DNA from: Actinomycetota bacterium
GTDB lineage: Bacteria > Actinomycetota > Humimicrobiia > Humimicrobiales > Humimicrobiaceae
Assembly: GCA_018399435.1 (NCBI GenBank)
Contig: JAGYOJ010000045.1
Coordinates: 1-9,272, forward strand
Reading direction: 5' to 3'
Length of the DNA: 9,272 bases
Below, in pieces: positions 6,302-9,272 of the stretch. The notes under the pieces are model-generated. The model worked only from the letters and a program-made list of their open reading frames with translations. It had not been told where the DNA came from and searched no databases. The stretch's first letter is position 1. The number at the start of each line of letters is the position of its first letter. The position numbers were made by a program, and so were the translations under genes.

Positions 6302-7408
6302 TTAAAAAACTTTTCTGCCAGCTAATTTGTGTTCGGCTATTTTTAGCTTATTAATAATATCTATATTATAAGGGCATTTAGGCAAGCACTCACCACATTC
6401 TGTGCAATTATCAGCTTTTATATTTAATTTTTTATACTTATCTAATGCAAGGTTTTTATTATTAAACCAAAATCTTAGCCTTTCCCTCATATTATACTCA
6501 GGCGCTTCTCTAACAATGCCATCTGTCATTTGCCTGTCATAATAGCCTTCATATTTAAATATTTCTGGAATGTCAATCCCCTCGGGGCAGGGCAAGCATT
6601 TTCCACATTGCCTGCATACATAATTCCCCAGCTCTAAGGCATTTAATATTTCTTCATCTTCTGCTAATGGCTCTAAATTATTAAAAAAATTTAAATTTTC
6701 TTTAAGCATCTGTTTAGTGTTCATTCCGGTAACTATAACTGAGGCAGGTTTGCTTAAAGCGTATCTAAATGCTAATTGCTTGGACCTATAAAGGAAACCA
6801 TCTGCAAGGGATTTCATGATAATAAAAGCCACTTTATTTTGTCTTGCAAGGGGAATTAATTCATTTTCTATTTCAGGAAAATTAAACCTATCAAAATAAT
6901 TAACTATAGCCATTACAGCATCAAACGGATATTTATTTAAGCCTTTTATCAATATGTCTCCCTGGCCATGCATTGATATTCCGATATAGCCAATTTTCCC
7001 TTGCTTTCTTGCCTTTTCTGCGCCTTTAAGTGCTCCATTAGGGGATAATATCTTTTCCAGGTCATCTGTCTTTGTGCCCACTTGATGCATTATGAGGAGG
7101 TCTATATAGTCAGTTTTCAAATTTTTTAAGCTCCTATCCAGGCTTTCTAAGCACCCCTGCATATCTCTTGCATCTGTTTTGGTTGCTAAAATATAATCAT
7201 CCCGCCTTTTTGAAACTGACTTTCCAATTTTTACCTCTGATGCTCCATCTCCATAAAGTGCCGCTGTCTCAATATAATTTCCTCCATTATCTAAATAAGT
7301 ATTTAGAAGATAATCTACATCTTTTATGCTTATTTCCAATAAATGAAAACCGCCAAATCCCAATATTGATGTTTTTAGGTCAGTGGTTCCAAAATCTCTC
7401 TTCTCCAT
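6302..7408 (-). CDS. aldo/keto reductase with C-terminal 4Fe-4S ferredoxin-type motifs
   Basis: This 368-residue protein joins an aldo/keto reductase TIM barrel (about 1-260) to an iron-sulfur tail. The barrel shows the family start (DFGTTDLKTSILGFGG), Tyr52 (ALYGDGASE), Lys77 (LATKT) and His108 (LLIMHQV), three of the four catalytic residues. The usual Asp of the DTA motif is Glu47 here (NYIETA). The tail has CxxCxxCxxCP at Cys265/268/271/274 and CxxCxxCxxxCP at Cys335/338/341/345, enough for two 4Fe-4S clusters. Such fusions are common in anaerobes and probably use ferredoxin or another electron carrier as well as, or instead of, NAD(P)H. The substrate is unknown. The ATG at 7408 follows AAAGGA (minus, 7418-7423), nine bases away. 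There is no signal peptide, so it is cytosolic. It is divergent from the RNase gene and shares its AT-rich upstream region. Confidence 0.93.
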   Translation of the reverse strand: MEKRDFGTTDLKTSILGFGGFHLLEISIKDVDYLLNTYLDNGGNYIETAALYGDGASEVKIGKSVSKRRDDYILATKTDARDMQGCLESLDRSLKNLKTDYIDLLIMHQVGTKTDDLEKILSPNGALKGAEKARKQGKIGYIGISMHGQGDILIKGLNKYPFDAVMAIVNYFDRFNFPEIENELIPLARQNKVAFIIMKSLADGFLYRSKQLAFRYALSKPASVIVTGMNTKQMLKENLNFFNNLEPLAEDEEILNALELGNYVCRQCGKCLPCPEGIDIPEIFKYEGYYDRQMTDGIVREAPEYNMRERLRFWFNNKNLALDKYKKLNIKADNCTECGECLPKCPYNIDIINKLKIAEHKLAGRKVF

Positions 7409-7680
7409 TTTTAATAATCCTTTATTTTATTAAACAATTTTATTGCCATCTCTAAATATATAATTATATATGCTTGAGAACATTAGCGCTATAAAGGCAA
7501 TATTAGCCTGGCTCAAATTATTTTAATATTTAAACCAATGAAGATATTTCTATAGCTTTTAAATATATAGAAGCAATTACTTTAATATAAAGGGATAAAA
7601 TTTTTCTATTTCACTAAAGATGTTTATAATAATAAAAAATTATTATAATTTACAAATTTGATGTAAGAAGGGTGAAAATT
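7409..7680. promoter_or_regulatory. divergent AT-rich promoter region between aldo/keto reductase and RNase genes
   Basis: About 270 bases without a gene. At 7456-7471 there is a perfect 16-bp palindrome, ATATATAATTATATAT, with TATAAT on both strands. Its minus copy (7463-7468) is placed to serve the aldo/keto reductase, about 55 bases upstream of its ATG. Towards the RNase gene, TATAAT occurs at 7625-7630 and 7644-7649. No convincing -35 hexamers go with any of these, so exact promoters are uncertain. Confidence 0.4.
7624..7648 (+). repeat. perfect 10-bp AT inverted repeat just upstream of the RNase gene
   Basis: TTATAATAAT (7624-7633) and ATTATTATAA (7639-7648) are exact complements around a loop of five A. 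The repeat ends about 20 bases before the Shine-Dalgarno site of the beta-CASP RNase. It overlaps two candidate -10 boxes, so it could be an operator or, in RNA, a weak 5' hairpin. Chance is possible in such AT-rich DNA. Confidence 0.4.
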
Positions 7681-9267
7681 ATGAAATTATCATTTTACGG
7701 CGCAGCCAGGGAAGTAACCGGGAGTTGTTATTGTGTTGAGTCCAGTGGAAAGAAATTCTTAATAGAGTGCGGGTTGCAGCAAGGCCAGGATAAAAAAGAT
7801 GACCAAAGTTTAGAGTTTAATCCTTCTGAAATAGATTTTGCCATATTAACCCATGCACATATTGACCACAGCGGCCGGTTGCCATTATTGGTTAAAGGAG
7901 GATTTAGCGGAAAAATATATGCAATCAAGGCTACATGTGATTTAACTACATTAATGCTTAAGGACAGCGCAGAAATTCAAGAGATGGATGCAAAATGGGA
8001 AAATAAAAAAGGGAAAAGGGCAGGTAAAAAAGAAGTAGCTCCATTATATACGGTAACTGACGCCGAAAAAACATTAAACTATTTAGTGCCCTGCGATTAT
8101 GGCGAAGTATATGAAATAAGCGAGGGCATAAAATTTAATTTTGTAGATGCTGGGCATATTCTGGGCTCAGCATCAATTGAGATATTTCTAAATGAAAAAG
8201 ATGCTTCTAAAAAAATTGTATTCTCTGGAGATATAGGAAATTTAAAACAGCCAATAATAAAAGATCCCCATTACATAAAAGAAGCAGATTATGTAGTTAT
8301 GGAATCGACCTATGGAGACAGAAACCATGAAAAAAGCGATGATTATACATTAGATTTGGCCAATATCATAGATGATACCCTCTCAAAAGGTGGGAATGTT
8401 ATTATCCCTTCTTTTGCTTTGGGGCGGACACAAGGCCTCTTATACTTAATCCGGGAAATTAAGAAAAAAAATTTAGTCACAAACTCTAATTTCCCTGTAT
8501 ATGTTGACAGCCCTCTTGCTTCTGATATTACTAAATTATATGATGATGATTTAAGGATTTATGGTGACATAAAAACCAAAGATATAGTCAAAGAAGGTTT
8601 AAATCCCCTAACATTTCCAAATTTAGATTTTACTAATTCAACCAGTGAATCAAAAGCCTTAAACAATGACCCTACCCCAAAAGTAATTATCTCATCTAGC
8701 GGGATGTGTGAAGGGGGGAGGATAAAGCATCATTTAAAGCACAATCTTTGGAGAGAAGAAAGCTCATTAGTATTTGTAGGTTTTCAAGCTCCTGGCACCA
8801 TGGGTAGAGAGTTGCTTGAAGGTACAGAAAAAGTGAAAATTTTTGGAGAAGAGATAGCAGTTCTGGCAACTATTTATAATTTTACAGGATTATCTGCCCA
8901 CGCGGACAGAGATGGGCTATTAAGATGGATTAAAAGCTTTGAGAAAAAACCAGATAAAATTTTCATTACCCATGGAGAAGACTCTGTTTGTGATAAATTT
9001 GTTAATTCTTTAAAAAATATTGGTTTTACGGCTACCGCGCCTCTTTATGCTTCAGTTTATGATTTAAAAAAAGGCGAATTAGTGACCAGGGGCAAGGAAT
9101 ATCTAAAAAAAGCAGAGGCTATTTCCCCAGCCTATGCAGACCTTGTCAATGCAAACAAGAGATTATTAAAAGCTATTCAAAATAATAAAGATACAAAAAG
9201 TAAGGATTTGGAAAAGTTTACAAAAGAAATTATTAAATTGGCAAAACAATGGGAGAATAGCAATTAA
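7681..9267 (+). CDS. metallo-beta-lactamase-fold beta-CASP ribonuclease (CPSF/TTHA0252-like)
   Basis: This 528-residue protein is a zinc-dependent nuclease of the beta-CASP group, relatives of archaeal and eukaryotic CPSF and of Thermus TTHA0252. It probably cuts or trims RNA in the cytosol. The metal-binding set is complete: HAHIDH (His58, His60, Asp62, His63), His159 (DAGHILGSA) and Asp184 (SGDIGN). The beta-CASP signatures follow: ESTYGDRNH (Glu208), SFALGRTQ (244-251), SSSGMCEGGR (338-347), SAHAD (His407) and ITHGE (His431). After about 465 a lysine-rich helical tail of some 60 residues extends the core. I chose ATG 7681 because GAAGGGTG ends six bases before it; an in-frame GTG at 7672 overlaps that site and would give 531 residues. 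Which RNAs it acts on is not visible. Similar bacterial proteins are often called MBL-fold RNA exonucleases. Confidence 0.95.
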   Translation: MKLSFYGAAREVTGSCYCVESSGKKFLIECGLQQGQDKKDDQSLEFNPSEIDFAILTHAHIDHSGRLPLLVKGGFSGKIYAIKATCDLTTLMLKDSAEIQEMDAKWENKKGKRAGKKEVAPLYTVTDAEKTLNYLVPCDYGEVYEISEGIKFNFVDAGHILGSASIEIFLNEKDASKKIVFSGDIGNLKQPIIKDPHYIKEADYVVMESTYGDRNHEKSDDYTLDLANIIDDTLSKGGNVIIPSFALGRTQGLLYLIREIKKKNLVTNSNFPVYVDSPLASDITKLYDDDLRIYGDIKTKDIVKEGLNPLTFPNLDFTNSTSESKALNNDPTPKVIISSSGMCEGGRIKHHLKHNLWREESSLVFVGFQAPGTMGRELLEGTEKVKIFGEEIAVLATIYNFTGLSAHADRDGLLRWIKSFEKKPDKIFITHGEDSVCDKFVNSLKNIGFTATAPLYASVYDLKKGELVTRGKEYLKKAEAISPAYADLVNANKRLLKAIQNNKDTKSKDLEKFTKEIIKLAKQWENSN

Positions 9268-9272
9268 GATAA

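Noticed and set aside
9075..9267. C-terminal lysine-rich tail of the RNase as a separate fused domain
   Set aside because: Bacterial members of this group of about 530 residues are, as I recall, common. The tail looks like an ordinary helical extension.

Overview
The window is AT-rich (roughly one third G+C by eye) and tightly packed. Isoleucine is mostly ATA/ATT and arginine mostly AGA/AGG. Shine-Dalgarno sites are purine-rich, and ATG starts dominate. The gene set is a bactofilin, a ferredoxin-linked aldo/keto reductase, a beta-CASP RNase and a single-chain FGAM synthase. This points to an anaerobic bacterium, such as a clostridium-like Firmicute or an AT-rich candidate phylum. The lineage cannot be fixed from the sequence alone.

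Layout: the C-terminal tail of an unidentified plus-strand gene (2-94); a minus-strand bactofilin (163-501); an unassigned stretch (502-925) in which several short frames compete; a minus-strand cysteine hydrolase of the isochorismatase fold (926-1636); a 400-base intergenic region with AT palindromes, promoter-like boxes and alternative hairpins; the large plus-strand purL (2039-5872); a nested inverted repeat; a small plus-strand three-helix membrane protein (5965-6261); a convergent minus-strand aldo/keto reductase with two 4Fe-4S motifs (6302-7408); a divergent AT-rich promoter region; and a plus-strand MBL/beta-CASP ribonuclease (7681-9267).

The genes do not form one obvious pathway. purL is the only purine gene here, so it is outside any pur operon as far as the window shows. 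The rest look like housekeeping or accessory functions: cell shape (bactofilin), RNA processing (beta-CASP RNase) and redox or small-molecule metabolism (aldo/keto reductase, cysteine hydrolase). I found no CRISPR array, insertion sequence, tRNA, rRNA or phage-like module. I also found no convincing undescribed multi-gene system.

The points most worth checking are: the eukaryote-like motif set of PurL; the mutually exclusive hairpins and possible leader peptide upstream of purL; the Glu in place of the usual catalytic Asp in the aldo/keto reductase; and the ambiguous stretch upstream of the bactofilin.
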